From NCBI GenBank assembly GCA_947074235.1, contig CAMTOV010000002.1, forward strand, positions 21,545-85,544: a stretch of 64,000 nt of DNA, given 5' to 3'. Position numbers and translations under genes: made by a program. Source of the stretch: an uncultured Bacteroides sp. GTDB lineage: Bacteria; Bacteroidota; Bacteroidia; Bacteroidales; Bacteroidaceae. The notes under the pieces are model-generated. The model was given only the letters and a program-made list of their open reading frames with translations. It ran no database searches and was not told where the DNA came from. Positions 30,778 to 41,558 of the stretch are shown here, in pieces. Each line of letters starts with the position of its first letter. Position 1 is the stretch's first letter.

Positions 30778-33700
30778 TTATACAGCTGTATTAATATCCT
30801 CTAAACCAGTTTGCTCTTTCCCTTCATTATTTAATCGGTACTCTGTAGGCGATACACCATACATCTCTTTAAATGAAGAAGAGAAATGTGATAGGGTAGT
30901 AAATCCAGTTGCATATGCAATATCCGAAATGGTTAGGTTTTTCTGCATAAGTAATGTAGCAGATTGTTTTAGTCTTATGTTTTTTATGAAATCTCGTGCA
31001 GAGAGATTAGTCAATTCTTTCAATTTTCTATATATGTGTACACGACTTATTCCCACTTGTTGTGCGAGAGTTTCTACGTTTAAATTTGGATTAGAGATGT
31101 TGTCATTGATTGTTTTCATAATCTTCTCCATCAGAATCTCGTCTGCTGTCTTAATCTCTATTTTTTGTATTTTATCATTTTGCTCTTGCACCCCACTAAA
31201 TTTAGTTTGTAATAAGTGTCTATTTTGTATTAAATTAGTGATAGTACTTTTTAATATTTCTATATTAAACGGTTTCACGCAATATGCATCAGCGCCTATT
31301 TCCATACCTTCTACTTTGTCTTCTAACCTCGACTTTGCTGTAAGTAGAATCACCGGAATGTGATTAATGTTTATATTTTGTTTTATCTTTCTACAAAGCG
31401 TTAATCCATCCATTTCTGGCATCATCACATCGCTAATTATAATATGTGGCGGTTTAGATAATATTGAATCGTAAGCTTCTTTTCCATTGCGGCATGTATT
31501 TATTCTATATTCTTCTCCTAGTTGTAATTGTAGGTAATCACGAATATCATCTTCATCTTCCACAATGAGAAGTCTTAAATTAGTCTTGGTTTTAGCCTTT
31601 TTATTATTGATTGTTGTTTCATCTATTACTTCTAAAGCTTTCTTCAAAGATTGCTCTTGAGAGTTAGGAATAGTAATTATACTAGATTGATTAATATGTT
31701 CAATTTCGCTATGATCTATGTGAGAACACCCTAGAGGAATTCGTATTATAAAGCAACTACCTTGTTTATCTTTTCTATTTTCTGCAATAATCTCTCCTTG
31801 GTGCAACTCTACTAAAGAACGGCATAAGTGTAGTCCTATTCCAGTACCAAAGTTGCTTTGCGTTACATCATTATTAATTTGATAAAAACGTTCAAATATT
31901 CGGTCAATTTTGTTTTTATCTAATCCTATTCCTGTGTCAGAAATTCTTATTTCAAAGTAGTTTTTTAATGCATCTTTAAAGTTAGGATTATAGCCTGATG
32001 TAAGTTTTATATCTATTTCACCATTATCAGGAGTATATTTAAAAGCATTAGAAAGAACATTCATTAATACTTTATCAAAATTGTTGATGTCTATCCAAGT
32101 GTCTAGAGAATCTGTACTATGCTCAAAAGTAAACTTTATCTTCTTTTTTTGAGCCGGATACTCAAATGTGAGCATAATGTCTTTGATAAACTCTATAATA
32201 TCAGTTTTTTGATATTTAAGATACATTTGACCTTTATCAATTTTTCTTATGTCCATTAATTGATTGATAAGCCTAAGGATGCGTTGAGCATTACGATAAA
32301 TCATTGCATATGTTTTCTGATGCTCTTCGTTGTTTTTTTCAACTAATAGTTTTTCTAATGGACTAATTATAAGAGACATTGGTGTGCGAATCTCATGTGA
32401 GATATTAATAAAGAACTGAAGTTTTGCTTCATTTAATTGTTCAATATGCTCTCGTTTCATAAGCTCTCTCTTGTGCAACATTCTAGTTCTAAATATATTA
32501 TACAATCCAAGTAAAATTAGGAAAACAATAAAGATATAAATAGTATATGCCCACCAAGTTTGATACCAAGGTGGTGATATAATAATCTTTATAGAATGAG
32601 CCTCCGAAAATTCGCCATGATTAGTAGTTCTTACATGAAAAGTATATTTTCCAGGAGGCAGGTTGTTGTAAGTTACCTTGTTTTCTCCGCCGCCTGTGAT
32701 TGACCATGAGTTGTCTAACTCCTCTATCATATATTGATAGAATACATGCTCTAAACTATTGTATTGCAGAGTTGAGAAAACTAAAGTAAAGGTGTTGTCT
32801 TGATGCGAAAGTTGAAATAAATTTGCATCCATTACTGGATGATAAACAATGGGTTTTCCTCCCGATTCTAATCCTTTGTATACACGCTTATTTGAAACAT
32901 AAAAATCAGTTATCCATATTCTCGAATCATTTACAATTGGTTCTATTCGTTGAGGCGTAAAATAGGTAATACCATTTGTTCCTCCAAAATAAAGGTTGCC
33001 TTGACTACCTTTATAAAATGCTCCATGGGTAAATTCATTACCCTGCAAACCATCACTAGCATAATAATTAGAAAATCGATTTATATGTGGATCCAATTTA
33101 CTCAATCCCATATAAGTACTTATCCATATATTTCTATCATTATCCTCCGATATGCCACAAATTACATTATTGGGCAGCCCATCTTCTATAGAATACCGCT
33201 TTAAATCTTCAGTTCTTTTATTGAAGTAATAAAGCCCATCTGTTGTTCCAGCCCATATGTTTCCAGCACGGTCTTCTTGAATTACATATCCAACACGGTT
33301 TGTTATGAGTGTGTTTACACCTCTGAAATTTATGAAGTTTTCTGTTTCAGGGTTAAAACAACTTATTCCTTTGTAATGTCCCATCCATATTAAACCATCG
33401 CTATCACAAAAAATATAATTAATCCAGTCGTTGGCCAACTCATTAGCACTTAAATCATTCTTTTCGTCTTTTAGAGATTCATAATGATTAAGCTCTCCAC
33501 TTAATATGTTGTATTTATAAAATCCCGATCCATATGTCGCTATATATAAGTTTTTGTTTTTATCCTCACAAACTGAAAATATTTTCTTGTCCTCAATTTT
33601 TATAGGGAAACTGCATTTTCCAGTTTTGCGATTAAGCTGAGAAATACCACTAGAGTAAGATCCTAGCCATAAGTTCTCTTCAGAATCTTCAAAAATAGAC

Positions 33701-34902
33701 ATGATGGTATTGGGTACAGAGTTTTCTGATGTATTTGGTTTATAATGACGTATCCTTTCTCCTTGAGAATCTATTTCGTAAAGTCCTTCATTGTCTGTTC
33801 CTACCCAGATGTTCGATTTTTTATCTTGATAGATAGACATTACACAACTTTCGCCTATTGGATTGTGAAAAATAGATTTAGCACCAAAATATTGAAATGG
33901 ATTTGTTTGTTGTGGTAAAAAAACAATTCCTTTTTGAAAAAGTCCAATCCATAAGTTTTTATTTTTATCTTGAAGTATGGAATGTATTTTGCCATCCGAA
34001 AAATTGATTGGCGCATAATTAAACTTAACATCATCAAGTGTTTGATTGTGTGCATTATAGATTTTCATTCCTTGCCCATCAGTTCCTACCAATACTCTAT
34101 CGTCCATCATTGAAAGACAATAAATAGATAAATTGCTTTGTGTTACATGTTTAACGGGTATAAAGCGCTTTTGTAATTTATCATATCTTGATAAACCATT
34201 TTTTTGAGTTCCTACAAGAAGGTTTCCATGCGTATCTTCTATTATTGAGGAGATGTTGTTGTCATTTATATCTGGGTATTTAAATAATTGAATTCTATCA
34301 GTTTGGGGAGAATAATAAATCAAACCATTATTTTCAGTCCCAATCCATATATTATTTTCCGAATCTTCATAAATACTGTTGAGATAATAATAATCTAATC
34401 GCTCCATAATATGATTTATGGAGTAAGCTTTGTTTTCAGTTTTGTTATAATTAAATATACCTTGTCCGCTTGTGGAAATCCAAATTTCACCATTGTGTAG
34501 TTCGCACATTTGTGCAACATGGGCGTAAACCTGTTTGTCTTCACGTAACAATGGAATCTCTTGAAATGAATCAGTATCTCTATTATATTGCATTAATCCA
34601 TTAATACATCCTACTAGTAATTTTTGATCACTTGTTTCAAATAGCGTTCTTACATAGTTGTTTTTTATGGTGGTGTTATCATCAGGTTGATGAATATAAT
34701 TAGAAAAACGATATCCGTCATATTTATTCAAACCAAACTCTGTAGCAACCCAAATAAAGCCTCTTTCATCTTGAAAAAGTTGATTAATAAGGCTGTTTGA
34801 TAATTCACTATCTGTGGAGTATAACTTGCCTATTTGTGCTTTAATGTTGAAACAAGACAGTATGAAAATAAGATATATAAATAGATATAACCTTCTGTTC
34901 AT
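30778..34902 (-). CDS. hybrid two-component system (HTCS) sensor/regulator
   Basis: Signal peptide; repeated reg_prop beta-propeller motifs (ENNIWIGTENNGLIYY etc.); Y_Y_Y-like domain; HisKA (FFINISHEIRTPMSLI), HATPase, receiver (ISDVMMPEMDGLTLC), AraC HTH. Confidence 0.96.
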   Translation of the reverse strand: MNRRLYLFIYLIFILSCFNIKAQIGKLYSTDSELSNSLINQLFQDERGFIWVATEFGLNKYDGYRFSNYIHQPDDNTTIKNNYVRTLFETSDQKLLVGCINGLMQYNRDTDSFQEIPLLREDKQVYAHVAQMCELHNGEIWISTSGQGIFNYNKTENKAYSINHIMERLDYYYLNSIYEDSENNIWIGTENNGLIYYSPQTDRIQLFKYPDINDNNISSIIEDTHGNLLVGTQKNGLSRYDKLQKRFIPVKHVTQSNLSIYCLSMMDDRVLVGTDGQGMKIYNAHNQTLDDVKFNYAPINFSDGKIHSILQDKNKNLWIGLFQKGIVFLPQQTNPFQYFGAKSIFHNPIGESCVMSIYQDKKSNIWVGTDNEGLYEIDSQGERIRHYKPNTSENSVPNTIMSIFEDSEENLWLGSYSSGISQLNRKTGKCSFPIKIEDKKIFSVCEDKNKNLYIATYGSGFYKYNILSGELNHYESLKDEKNDLSANELANDWINYIFCDSDGLIWMGHYKGISCFNPETENFINFRGVNTLITNRVGYVIQEDRAGNIWAGTTDGLYYFNKRTEDLKRYSIEDGLPNNVICGISEDNDRNIWISTYMGLSKLDPHINRFSNYYASDGLQGNEFTHGAFYKGSQGNLYFGGTNGITYFTPQRIEPIVNDSRIWITDFYVSNKRVYKGLESGGKPIVYHPVMDANLFQLSHQDNTFTLVFSTLQYNSLEHVFYQYMIEELDNSWSITGGGENKVTYNNLPPGKYTFHVRTTNHGEFSEAHSIKIIISPPWYQTWWAYTIYIFIVFLILLGLYNIFRTRMLHKRELMKREHIEQLNEAKLQFFINISHEIRTPMSLIISPLEKLLVEKNNEEHQKTYAMIYRNAQRILRLINQLMDIRKIDKGQMYLKYQKTDIIEFIKDIMLTFEYPAQKKKIKFTFEHSTDSLDTWIDINNFDKVLMNVLSNAFKYTPDNGEIDIKLTSGYNPNFKDALKNYFEIRISDTGIGLDKNKIDRIFERFYQINNDVTQSNFGTGIGLHLCRSLVELHQGEIIAENRKDKQGSCFIIRIPLGCSHIDHSEIEHINQSSIITIPNSQEQSLKKALEVIDETTINNKKAKTKTNLRLLIVEDEDDIRDYLQLQLGEEYRINTCRNGKEAYDSILSKPPHIIISDVMMPEMDGLTLCRKIKQNININHIPVILLTAKSRLEDKVEGMEIGADAYCVKPFNIEILKSTITNLIQNRHLLQTKFSGVQEQNDKIQKIEIKTADEILMEKIMKTINDNISNPNLNVETLAQQVGISRVHIYRKLKELTNLSARDFIKNIRLKQSATLLMQKNLTISDIAYATGFTTLSHFSSSFKEMYGVSPTEYRLNNEGKEQTGLEDINTAV

Positions 34903-34930
34903 GTTTTTTTATAGTATAGATGATTCTGAA

Positions 34931-34938
34931 CAAAAATA
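34931..34938 (-). promoter_or_regulatory. candidate -7 box (TATTTTTG) for the HTCS
   Basis: Forward CAAAAATA, 28 bp upstream of the HTCS start. Confidence 0.4.
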
Positions 34939-35005
34939 GAAATAATAAGTCTAATAAAGTAATGTTCAGCTAAATTAATTTGCTTTTTCGAATCAATATT
35001 TTTAA

Positions 35006-35052
35006 TGTAACATAAATGAAATGAATTGTAACATTCAGACAAATGGTGTAAC
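35006..35052. promoter_or_regulatory. three phased TGTAAC direct repeats, candidate HTCS operator
   Basis: TGTAAC at 35006-35011, 35027-35032 and 35047-35052 (spacing 21 and 20 bp), upstream of the candidate -7 box at 35106. Confidence 0.5.
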
Positions 35053-35105
35053 GTTTGAATATAATACTAGAAACAAGTATATAATTAAATCTATATAATG
35101 TGTCT

Positions 35106-35113
35106 TATTTTTG
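35106..35113 (+). promoter_or_regulatory. candidate -7 box (TATTTTTG) for the susC operon
   Basis: TAnnTTTG match, 137 bp before ATG 35251. Confidence 0.45.
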
Positions 35114-35250
35114 TATCAAGTGAAATATACTTATTTAATCATAAATTTAAAAGATATGAAAACGTAGTTACCCTTAAACGAAAAAACAGATTATTACCTT
35201 AATTATTAAGAACAAGAACATTGTTGTTATTCATTAAACTAATTTCAATT

Positions 35251-38200
35251 ATGAAATGCACAAATCAATTTCTCATGCCTTTTAGGCTATTATTTCTTTT
35301 CTGCCTGATTCCAATTTGGGCATTTTCACAGGATATAACTGTGAATGGTGTGGTAAAAGATGCCACAGGCGAACCGATAATCGGCGCGAGCGTTGTACAA
35401 AAAGGTACAAGCAATGGTGTTGTATCTAACTTAGATGGTGAATTTAGAATTAAAGTTCCCGGAAATAGTGTAATAGAAGTCTCTTTTGTGGGTTATAAGA
35501 AAGCTGAAGTTCCAGTAAATGGTAAAAATCAGCTTAACATTACTTTAAAAGAAGACGCTGAATTATTAGATGAAGTGGTGGTGGTAGGTTACGGACAAAT
35601 GAAGCGTTCAGATATGACTGGTTCAGTAGTTTCAGTAAACGATGCTGCAATCAAAAAATCAGTTCCTACTTCAATTGATCAAGTACTTCAAGGTCGTGCT
35701 GCAGGGGTTATGATTCAAGCTAACTCAGGTACACCAGGTGCTAGCTCGGCTATTCGTATTCGTGGTATCAACTCGCTTAATGCAACAAATCAACCCATTT
35801 TCGTAATTGATGGTGTTGTTGTTGATTCTGCTACCGATGATGAGGCTAGTAATCCTTTATCAAATATTAATCCTGCAGATATTGTTTCTATGGACGTCTT
35901 GAAAGATGCCTCTGCAACAGCTATTTATGGTGCTCGTGCATCAAATGGGGTAATCATGCTTACAACAAGACGTGGACAAGCAGGAATTGCTACTATCAAT
36001 TATGATGGTTATTATGGATGGCAGTCTATGCCTACTCAAATTGATATGATGAACTTGCAAGAATATGCAATGCATCACAATGCACGTGCAGAAGCTGGTA
36101 TCGTAACACAAAGTAGCGCATTTGTTCGTCCTGATTTGTTGGGCAAAGGTACTAACTGGCAAGATGAGCTCTTTAGAAATGCTTTCACTACAGGTCAGAA
36201 CCTTTCTATTACTGGGGGTTGCGAATCAATGACTTATGCCATCAGTGGTGGTTTCTTAGATCAAGATGGTATAGCAATTGGCTCTGGATTCAAACGTTTG
36301 TCACTTCGCTCTAACATTGACGCTCAAATGCGTAAATGGTTAAAAGGGGGTATTAGTTTCTCTTTAGCCGATTCTAAGCAACAAGTTGGTACAGATCAAG
36401 GAGTTATTATGAACGCTTTGACACAACAACCATCTGTAGCTGTGTCTAATCCTGATGGTTCATTCGATGGCCCAGATGATGTTTGGATGCCTGTTAACTC
36501 GGTAGCTATCGCAACTATTCGAGATAACTATAATAAAAAGGTTAATTTCCGTACTAATGTATATTTGGAAGCTACTATTATTGATGGACTTAAATTGAGA
36601 ACGGAGTTAAGTGCCGACTACAATAATAATAAGTTTTATTACTACGAACCAGATTATAAATTAGGTGTATTGGTCAATAATACTCGTACAAGTAAATGGA
36701 CGGCCGTTAATTCTAAGTATTGGAGCTGGAGAAATATACTTACCTACGATAAAACAATCAAAAAGAACTATATTCAAGCAATGGTTGGTCAGGAAATGAG
36801 TCACTCTCATTGGGAAACTCAAACAAGTGCAGCTACTGGATTTCTTTCAAATTCGGCAACTGATCCAAGTGCTGGTGACTTGACTAAGTCTAGTGGTACA
36901 GGTATGAAAACCAACAGTTCATTGTTGTCTTATTTCGGACGTGCATTCTACTCTTACGATGATCGCTATTTGCTTACTGGTACAATTCGTAGAGATGGTT
37001 CTTCTAAGTTTGCAAAAGGTAATCGCTGGGGATGGTTCCCATCAGCTGCAGTCGCTTGGAAAGTAAGCAACGAGAGTTTCTTGAAAGAAAACGATGTGTT
37101 GAATAACTTAAAAGTTCGTTTTGGTTGGGGTGCTACTGGTAACCAAAATGTTGAAAACTGGGCATACATGGCTTTGTTGTCTTCTAAAACAACTCCTTGG
37201 GGAACAGGTGTATTAAATGGTAATACAGCCAATCCTGATTTGAAATGGGAAACTACTCACTCTACAAATATTGGTCTTGATGTAAATTTATTCAATAACC
37301 GTATTGAGTTTATTGCTGATATCTATTATAAAAAGACAAAAGATCTATTGCTTCAACTTCCATTGCCTTCTTATCTTGGCTCTGATGGTGCAGGTGCAGC
37401 ATCAAATCCTTGGGCTAATGTCGGTTCTTTGCGCAATAAAGGTATTGAGTTGACTTTAAATACAGTTAATATCGATCGTAAAGGTTTCCAATGGCGTTCA
37501 AATTTAGTATTCTCACTCAATCGTAATAAAGTATTGAGCTTAGATACTGAGAGTGCTTCAATTGAAAAATCATTCAGAGTTGGAGATGATAACAATGTTG
37601 TTACTCGCACTGTAGTTGGTCAACCTATCGGACAGTTCTGGGGCTATAAAGTAATTGGCCGTTTTGACAAAGCTGAAGATTTCTACTATAAAGATGGAAA
37701 TGGTAATGTTAATCAAGTTGCTATTCCAGAAGGTTCTTCTATTGAAGAGGGAAAAACGTGGATTGGCGATTATATGTTTGCCGATTTAAACGGTGACGGT
37801 GTAATCAACAATAGTGACTGTACATTCATTGGCAATCCAGAGCCTAAATTTACTTGGGGTTTTGGTAATACTTTATCTTGGAAAGGTTTTGATTTAACTA
37901 TATTCTTATCAGGTTCTTATGGCAATGATGTTATGAACTACAACCGTCGTTGGATTGAGAATGTACGTGTAAACAGTAACTTGATGAAAACTGCAGCCAA
38001 TTATGCACGCGTAGAAATGATTGATCCTAACGGACCTAATGACTATAGAAATCTATATGTAGCTAATGCTGGTAGTACTTCTTTACCACGTATTTCGGCT
38101 TCAACAACCAATGCTAACAATCGTGTGAGTGATTTATATATAGAAGATGGTTCATTTATTCGTATACAAAACATTTCATTGTCTTACAACTTCCCTAAAA

Positions 38201-38394
38201 GTCTTGTTAGCAAAATTTCTTTGCAAAATTTGAAGTTGTATATGAATTTGCAAAACGTATATACTTGGACCAATTACAAAGGTCTAGATCCAGAAGTAGG
38301 CTGTATGTATGGTGATGCTTTGATGAGTGGACTTGATTATGGACGCTATCCTTCACCTCGCATGTATACATTTGGTTTAGGTATCACTTTCTAA
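35251..38394 (+). CDS. SusC-family TonB-dependent transporter
   Basis: CPD domain (VKDATGEPIIGASVVQKGTSNGVVSNLDGEF), VVVGYGQMKRSDMTGSV plug motif. Start reassigned to ATG 35251 (signal peptide MKCTNQFLMPFRLLFLFCLIPIWAFSQ). Confidence 0.97.
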   Translation: MKCTNQFLMPFRLLFLFCLIPIWAFSQDITVNGVVKDATGEPIIGASVVQKGTSNGVVSNLDGEFRIKVPGNSVIEVSFVGYKKAEVPVNGKNQLNITLKEDAELLDEVVVVGYGQMKRSDMTGSVVSVNDAAIKKSVPTSIDQVLQGRAAGVMIQANSGTPGASSAIRIRGINSLNATNQPIFVIDGVVVDSATDDEASNPLSNINPADIVSMDVLKDASATAIYGARASNGVIMLTTRRGQAGIATINYDGYYGWQSMPTQIDMMNLQEYAMHHNARAEAGIVTQSSAFVRPDLLGKGTNWQDELFRNAFTTGQNLSITGGCESMTYAISGGFLDQDGIAIGSGFKRLSLRSNIDAQMRKWLKGGISFSLADSKQQVGTDQGVIMNALTQQPSVAVSNPDGSFDGPDDVWMPVNSVAIATIRDNYNKKVNFRTNVYLEATIIDGLKLRTELSADYNNNKFYYYEPDYKLGVLVNNTRTSKWTAVNSKYWSWRNILTYDKTIKKNYIQAMVGQEMSHSHWETQTSAATGFLSNSATDPSAGDLTKSSGTGMKTNSSLLSYFGRAFYSYDDRYLLTGTIRRDGSSKFAKGNRWGWFPSAAVAWKVSNESFLKENDVLNNLKVRFGWGATGNQNVENWAYMALLSSKTTPWGTGVLNGNTANPDLKWETTHSTNIGLDVNLFNNRIEFIADIYYKKTKDLLLQLPLPSYLGSDGAGAASNPWANVGSLRNKGIELTLNTVNIDRKGFQWRSNLVFSLNRNKVLSLDTESASIEKSFRVGDDNNVVTRTVVGQPIGQFWGYKVIGRFDKAEDFYYKDGNGNVNQVAIPEGSSIEEGKTWIGDYMFADLNGDGVINNSDCTFIGNPEPKFTWGFGNTLSWKGFDLTIFLSGSYGNDVMNYNRRWIENVRVNSNLMKTAANYARVEMIDPNGPNDYRNLYVANAGSTSLPRISASTTNANNRVSDLYIEDGSFIRIQNISLSYNFPKSLVSKISLQNLKLYMNLQNVYTWTNYKGLDPEVGCMYGDALMSGLDYGRYPSPRMYTFGLGITF

Positions 38395-38412
38395 TCTAAA
38401 ATACGAAAAACA

Positions 38413-40125
38413 ATGAAAAGAAAATATTTATATATATTAATGATGGCGGGAGGTATTTCTTTAAATAGTTGTGAAGACTTCCTAGACCAAAACAATAGCA
38501 CCAATTTGAATCAAGAGTCATTTTTCGATTCAGATAAGGCTGTAGAGGCAGCAACTGCTCCTCTATATAATTATGTGTGGGCCAACTTCAATGATAAGTT
38601 CTACTATGGTATGGGCGATGGACGTGCAAATAATATCACAGCACAATGGTCATCATACATCTATCCCTATACTAATATGAATGAAACATCTTTAAGCGAT
38701 GGATTGGATGGTGCATGGGGTTCGTTGTACTCTGTGATTGCTCAATCAAATAATACAATCAATAATATTAGAAACTTCTCGGCAAGCACTGTTTCAGAAA
38801 CAGCAAAACAGCAAGGTGTAGCTGAAGCACGTTTCATGCGGGCTACTGCTTATTGGTATTTAGGCTCCTTGTGGGGTGCAGCTATTATTTACGAAAATAC
38901 TTCTGATTTAGTAAATAACTATGTAGTCCCAGCAAGCCGTCGTTCAGATGTGTTTGAGTTTGCAGTACGTGATTTAGAATATGCAGCAAAATATTTGCCT
39001 AAAACAGCTTCTGCTACCGGACGTTTAACACAAGCAAGTGCTTACGGCATGTTGTCTCGTATATATCTATCAATGGCTGGTGTTACTTCAGAGGGTTCTT
39101 ACGATGGCAATAATTTGGCTACCGATTTTAATAGAGGTACGCGTAACTCATACTATTTAAACTTAGCAGCTAAGGCAGCTCAAAAAGTAGTTACTAATTC
39201 AACTTATAGCTTAATGCCCAACTATGGCGATTTGTTTACTATCGAAAATAATAACTGTCAAGAGGTGCTTTTCCAACTTCAATGGCTTAAAGGCTCGACT
39301 GATGCAATTGGTTGGGGCGCAAATCAAGCTATAACAGCATTTTTCGGATGGTCTACAATGGTGGCCGATGGAACAAACTGGGGTGGTGCAACTTGTTGCT
39401 CATGGGATTTATTCCAAGAATATGATCCACAAGATGAAGTCAGAAAGCATCACTCAATAGCTAGTTATGGTGCACATTATCCTGATTTATACAAAAAGGG
39501 TGGTGGTTATACTTATGGTGTGACTGAATCAGCAAGTACTAATGGGGCTAACATCAAAAAATATGTTGTCGGTACTAATGAAGATAATGGGGTGAGCTAC
39601 AAACAAAGTAGTGGTATTAATACCCACATGTTACGTTTGGCTGAAGTTTATTTAAACCTTGCTGAGGCAGTATTAGGTAATAATGCCTCAACCTCAGATG
39701 CAACTGCACTTTACTACTATAATGAAGTTCGCAAACGTGCTGGTATGCCAACAAAATCTTCAATTACTTACGATGATATTCGTTACGAACGTCGTATAGA
39801 ACTAGCATTCGAAGGACAATATTGGTATGATTTGATTCGTCGTTCTTACTACAAACAACAAGAGGTGATCAATTATTTGAATAATCAAAATAGAAATGCA
39901 GGATACTCATATAGTTCTGAAGTTGGTGAGTATGAAATTAGCGAATCGTATGTTGCTCCAGGTAAAGGAGTAGCAATTGCTACAGCAAAGAGTTTGACTT
40001 TGCCTGTTTCAGATGTAGACCAAAACAAGAACCACTATCTTAAGTCGAATACGGCTGGTGAGTTGGAAACAGTTGCTTATGCTTTCGGTGAAAAGGAAGT
40101 AGTTACAGAAGATTTATACAAATAA
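38413..40125 (+). CDS. SusD-family outer-membrane lipoprotein (RagB/SusD)
   Basis: Lipobox SLNSCEDFLDQ; AEARFMRATAYWYLGSLWG and YERRIELAFEGQYWYDLIRR motifs. Confidence 0.97.
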   Translation: MKRKYLYILMMAGGISLNSCEDFLDQNNSTNLNQESFFDSDKAVEAATAPLYNYVWANFNDKFYYGMGDGRANNITAQWSSYIYPYTNMNETSLSDGLDGAWGSLYSVIAQSNNTINNIRNFSASTVSETAKQQGVAEARFMRATAYWYLGSLWGAAIIYENTSDLVNNYVVPASRRSDVFEFAVRDLEYAAKYLPKTASATGRLTQASAYGMLSRIYLSMAGVTSEGSYDGNNLATDFNRGTRNSYYLNLAAKAAQKVVTNSTYSLMPNYGDLFTIENNNCQEVLFQLQWLKGSTDAIGWGANQAITAFFGWSTMVADGTNWGGATCCSWDLFQEYDPQDEVRKHHSIASYGAHYPDLYKKGGGYTYGVTESASTNGANIKKYVVGTNEDNGVSYKQSSGINTHMLRLAEVYLNLAEAVLGNNASTSDATALYYYNEVRKRAGMPTKSSITYDDIRYERRIELAFEGQYWYDLIRRSYYKQQEVINYLNNQNRNAGYSYSSEVGEYEISESYVAPGKGVAIATAKSLTLPVSDVDQNKNHYLKSNTAGELETVAYAFGEKEVVTEDLYK

Positions 40126-40144
40126 ATTTTAAAGAAAAACTGAT

Positions 40145-41533
40145 ATGAAAAATTTAAAATATATAGGACTATTATCATTAACATTGCTTGCATTGTGCTT
40201 TACATCGTGCAACGATGATGATGATAAAATACAAAGTACAACCATCAATGTTGAGCAGATTTATCTTGAAGATTATAAATCTCTAGTTCCCGATCGTCCG
40301 GTAGATTTTGCTCGATTAGGTCAGCTAATCAGAATTGAAGGCGAAGGCTTCTTAGGTTTAAAGAAGCTGTATATTAACGGTTACGATACTTACTTTAATA
40401 CAGCATACATCACAGATCGCTCTATGTTAGTGACAATACTTCCTAAAACACCAGTAGTTGAGGCAGAAGAGGATGTACGCAATACAATTCGTTTTGTAAA
40501 AGATAATACTGAGTTAGTTTACTCTTTTGTAATTCGTTCAGCTTCTCCATCTGTATTAAGTATTAATAACACGCTTCCTTTAGCAGGCGAGAGGGTTATT
40601 GTTTATGGTAGTGGTTTGCACGAAACATCTTTGGTCACTCTTCCCGATGGAACAACGGTTACAGATATCGATAGTGATGAAGATGGCGAATGGTATGCAT
40701 TTACTATGCCTTCGGGTGTGGCTAAAGGTGGATCAATATACTCAGAAGGAGCAAATGGCACAGCAGCTAGTCCTGAATACTTTAATAATAGCGATTGCAT
40801 CGTTCTTGATTTTGATGGCAATGGATCACAAGGGTTTTGGAGCTGGAGCGAAACAGGTTCTATGATCAATGGAGATGATTTAGTAGATGATCCAACAAAT
40901 AGTGGTCGTGGCAAATGTGTCCCAATTATACCAGAACGCTTGTTGGCAAATGGTATTGCAGCAGGTAAATCGCGTGCAACTGAGTGTTGGACTGCAGGAA
41001 CTGGCAATGAGCATGATGATTGGACTCGTATGTTTGATTATATCCCATCTACTACTCCTTTGACAGATGTGGCATTTCAATTTGATGTTTATGTACCTGA
41101 AGCATGGGTAGGCTCTGGTCATTTGCAAATCTGTTTATTCAATAACTTCAATTATGGAGGTATTGGTTCTGATGATGATGCAGATAATAAACAAACAGCT
41201 TTTTATGTACCTTGGATAGATGATGGTGCAGCTGTACCATTTACTACAACAGGCTGGCAAACAGTGACTATACCATTTAGTCAGTTCTGTAAATACGCTG
41301 CTGCCATTGCAGACAAGGAAGTAACTGACCCAACATTTCAAACAGTGGTTGATGAACGTAATGCAGCTACATATATGAATTTTGGAATTGGCTTTATAAA
41401 TACCGATTTTACCTATCAAGGTCTATCAGTTACGGCTGTTACATGCTCACCTAGAATCTATTTAGATAACTGGCGTATAGTACCTTGTGCAAGCATTTTA
41501 GTTTCTGATTTTAACGATGAAGAAGCTGAATAA
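40145..41533 (+). CDS. surface glycan-binding lipoprotein (IPT/TIG-like, SGBP of a xylan PUL)
   Basis: Lipobox FTSCNDDDDK; TIG-like IRIEGEGFLGLKKLYINGYD and VYGSGLHETS; position directly after susD. Confidence 0.85.
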   Translation: MKNLKYIGLLSLTLLALCFTSCNDDDDKIQSTTINVEQIYLEDYKSLVPDRPVDFARLGQLIRIEGEGFLGLKKLYINGYDTYFNTAYITDRSMLVTILPKTPVVEAEEDVRNTIRFVKDNTELVYSFVIRSASPSVLSINNTLPLAGERVIVYGSGLHETSLVTLPDGTTVTDIDSDEDGEWYAFTMPSGVAKGGSIYSEGANGTAASPEYFNNSDCIVLDFDGNGSQGFWSWSETGSMINGDDLVDDPTNSGRGKCVPIIPERLLANGIAAGKSRATECWTAGTGNEHDDWTRMFDYIPSTTPLTDVAFQFDVYVPEAWVGSGHLQICLFNNFNYGGIGSDDDADNKQTAFYVPWIDDGAAVPFTTTGWQTVTIPFSQFCKYAAAIADKEVTDPTFQTVVDERNAATYMNFGIGFINTDFTYQGLSVTAVTCSPRIYLDNWRIVPCASILVSDFNDEEAE

Positions 41534-41558
41534 TTAATAACCCATAAAACGTTTAAAT

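Noticed and set aside
35221-35250. Upstream start of SusC at the 35221 TTG given by the ORF track
   Set aside because: ATG 35251 gives a proper signal peptide; the 10 extra residues look like leader sequence.
40603-41419. Several ORFs antisense to the SGBP gene (134, 82 and 94 aa)
   Set aside because: Compositionally biased shadows of the real plus-strand CDS, with no recognisable domain.
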